Made by a program: the position numbers and the translations under genes
The notes under the pieces: generated by a model
What the model saw: the letters and a program-made list of their open reading frames with translations, nothing else
Databases searched by the model: none
Told to the model about the DNA's origin: nothing
In this document: one piece after another, positions 63,447 through 64,000 of the stretch
Numbering within the stretch: the first letter of the stretch is position 1
Layout of the letters: each line of letters starts with the position of its first letter
Assembly: GCF_001898575.1 (NCBI RefSeq)
Contig: NZ_MKUD01000041.1
Location: forward strand, 62,001 to 126,000
DNA length: 64,000 bases
Direction of reading: 5' to 3'
DNA from: Spirosoma sp. 48-14
GTDB lineage: Bacteria > Bacteroidota > Bacteroidia > Cytophagales > Spirosomataceae

Positions 63447-64000
63447 ATGACACCGTATCGATATGCATGGCTGCTTTGCCTGATCACCATCTCTGGCTTT
63501 GCGCAGAATAAGGCTGGCAACAGGCCTAATATTATTGTTGTTCTGGCCGATGATTTGGGCTGGAGCGAATTGGGTTGTTATGGCAATCGATTCAATCGAA
63601 CGCCGAATCTGGACCGATTAGCGGCAGGCGGCATCCGCTTTACACAGGCTTATGCGACGGCCCCCGTGTGTACACCCACGCGCATTGCGTTAATGACTGG
63701 ACAACATCCGGCCCGGACGGGTATCACGGACTATCTGGATGCCAAAGACGAAAAATTTCTCTCTCCAGCCTACACAACGCTCAACGAACAGCTAAAAAAA
63801 GCAGGCTATCATACCGGTCTGATCGGAAAATGGCATCTGACGGGCGATTATGGCCAGAAAAAGGGCGAACCTATGAAACACGGGTGGGACGAAGTGATCT
63901 GCTCCGAAACCGGCTATATTGCCAATGGCGACTATTTCCATCCGTACTTCTTCATGCCCGATGTTGCTCCCAAAACGCAGGGTGAATACCTGACGGATCG
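63447..64000 (+). CDS. S1-family sulfatase 8, cut by window edge
   Basis: 184 complete codons of an exported sulfatase are in the window. The signal peptide MTPYRYAWLLCLITISGFAQ is followed by NRPNIIVVLADDLGWSELG with the first metal ligands. The formylglycine precursor is Cys75 in PVCTPTRIALMTGQHPARTG, and IGKWHLTGDYGQKKGEPMKH carries the Lys and His of the site. The frame is still open at the right edge (GEYLTD). It extends the sulfatase run beyond the window. Confidence 0.92.
   Translation, partial: MTPYRYAWLLCLITISGFAQNKAGNRPNIIVVLADDLGWSELGCYGNRFNRTPNLDRLAAGGIRFTQAYATAPVCTPTRIALMTGQHPARTGITDYLDAKDEKFLSPAYTTLNEQLKKAGYHTGLIGKWHLTGDYGQKKGEPMKHGWDEVICSETGYIANGDYFHPYFFMPDVAPKTQGEYLTD

Overview
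The window looks like a chromosomal segment of a glycan-degrading member of the Bacteroidota, most likely a Spirosoma-like Cytophagales bacterium. That placement is inferred from three outer-membrane SusC/SusD pairs, ECF sigma/FecR signalling pairs, lipoprotein SusD signals, A-rich start contexts instead of strong Shine-Dalgarno sites, one promoter-like TTTG/TAnnTTTG match and roughly 50% GC. No rRNA, tRNA, CRISPR array, insertion sequence or phage gene is visible.

Region 1 (1-15.8 kb, minus strand): a polysaccharide utilisation locus (PUL). In the direction of transcription it reads gluconate-2-dehydrogenase subunit 3-like protein, GMC oxidoreductase, GH67-like secreted hydrolase, ECF sigma factor, FecR anti-sigma factor, SusC with an STN signalling domain, SusD, a Tat-exported GH42/GHL6-like hydrolase and an LctP-type permease cut by the left edge. 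Region 2 (16.3-31.5 kb, plus strand): a paralogous PUL in mirror order: ECF sigma, FecR, SusC, SusD, two tandem GH92 genes, an LctP permease and a second GH42-like TIM-barrel protein. Just before the second permease lie the last codons of the region 1 hydrolase gene and the same palindrome. This suggests that the two loci descend from one ancestor and that the GH92 pair now stands where the hydrolase once stood.

Region 3 (31.5-45.5 kb) is mixed: an iron-permease-like membrane protein, small secreted proteins, a secreted AGE-family epimerase, and a run of FG-GAP protein, SGNH hydrolase and a large PVC-type haem-binding dehydrogenase. A convergent MetF-like gene, a 1.3 kb AT-rich gap, a 40-residue membrane peptide, a membrane fatty acid hydroxylase/sterol desaturase and a true formylglycine-generating enzyme (FGE) follow.

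Region 4 (45.7-64 kb, plus strand) is a sulfatase locus: SusC/SusD without sigma/FecR partners, then eight S1-type sulfatases, the last cut by the right edge. Between them lie a rhodanese-thioredoxin gene broken by an in-frame amber codon and the 3' remnant of a GH43/GH117-like propeller gene. The upstream FGE would convert the sulfatase active-site cysteines to formylglycine; SusC/SusD would import oligosaccharides, and the exported sulfatases would strip sulfate esters. The glycan is probably heavily sulfated but cannot be named from sequence.

Several intergenic gaps hold palindromic foldback elements of the REP/BIME type typical of these genomes. Start codons were moved inward where an upstream TTG/GTG/ATG would have placed a signal peptide away from the N-terminus.
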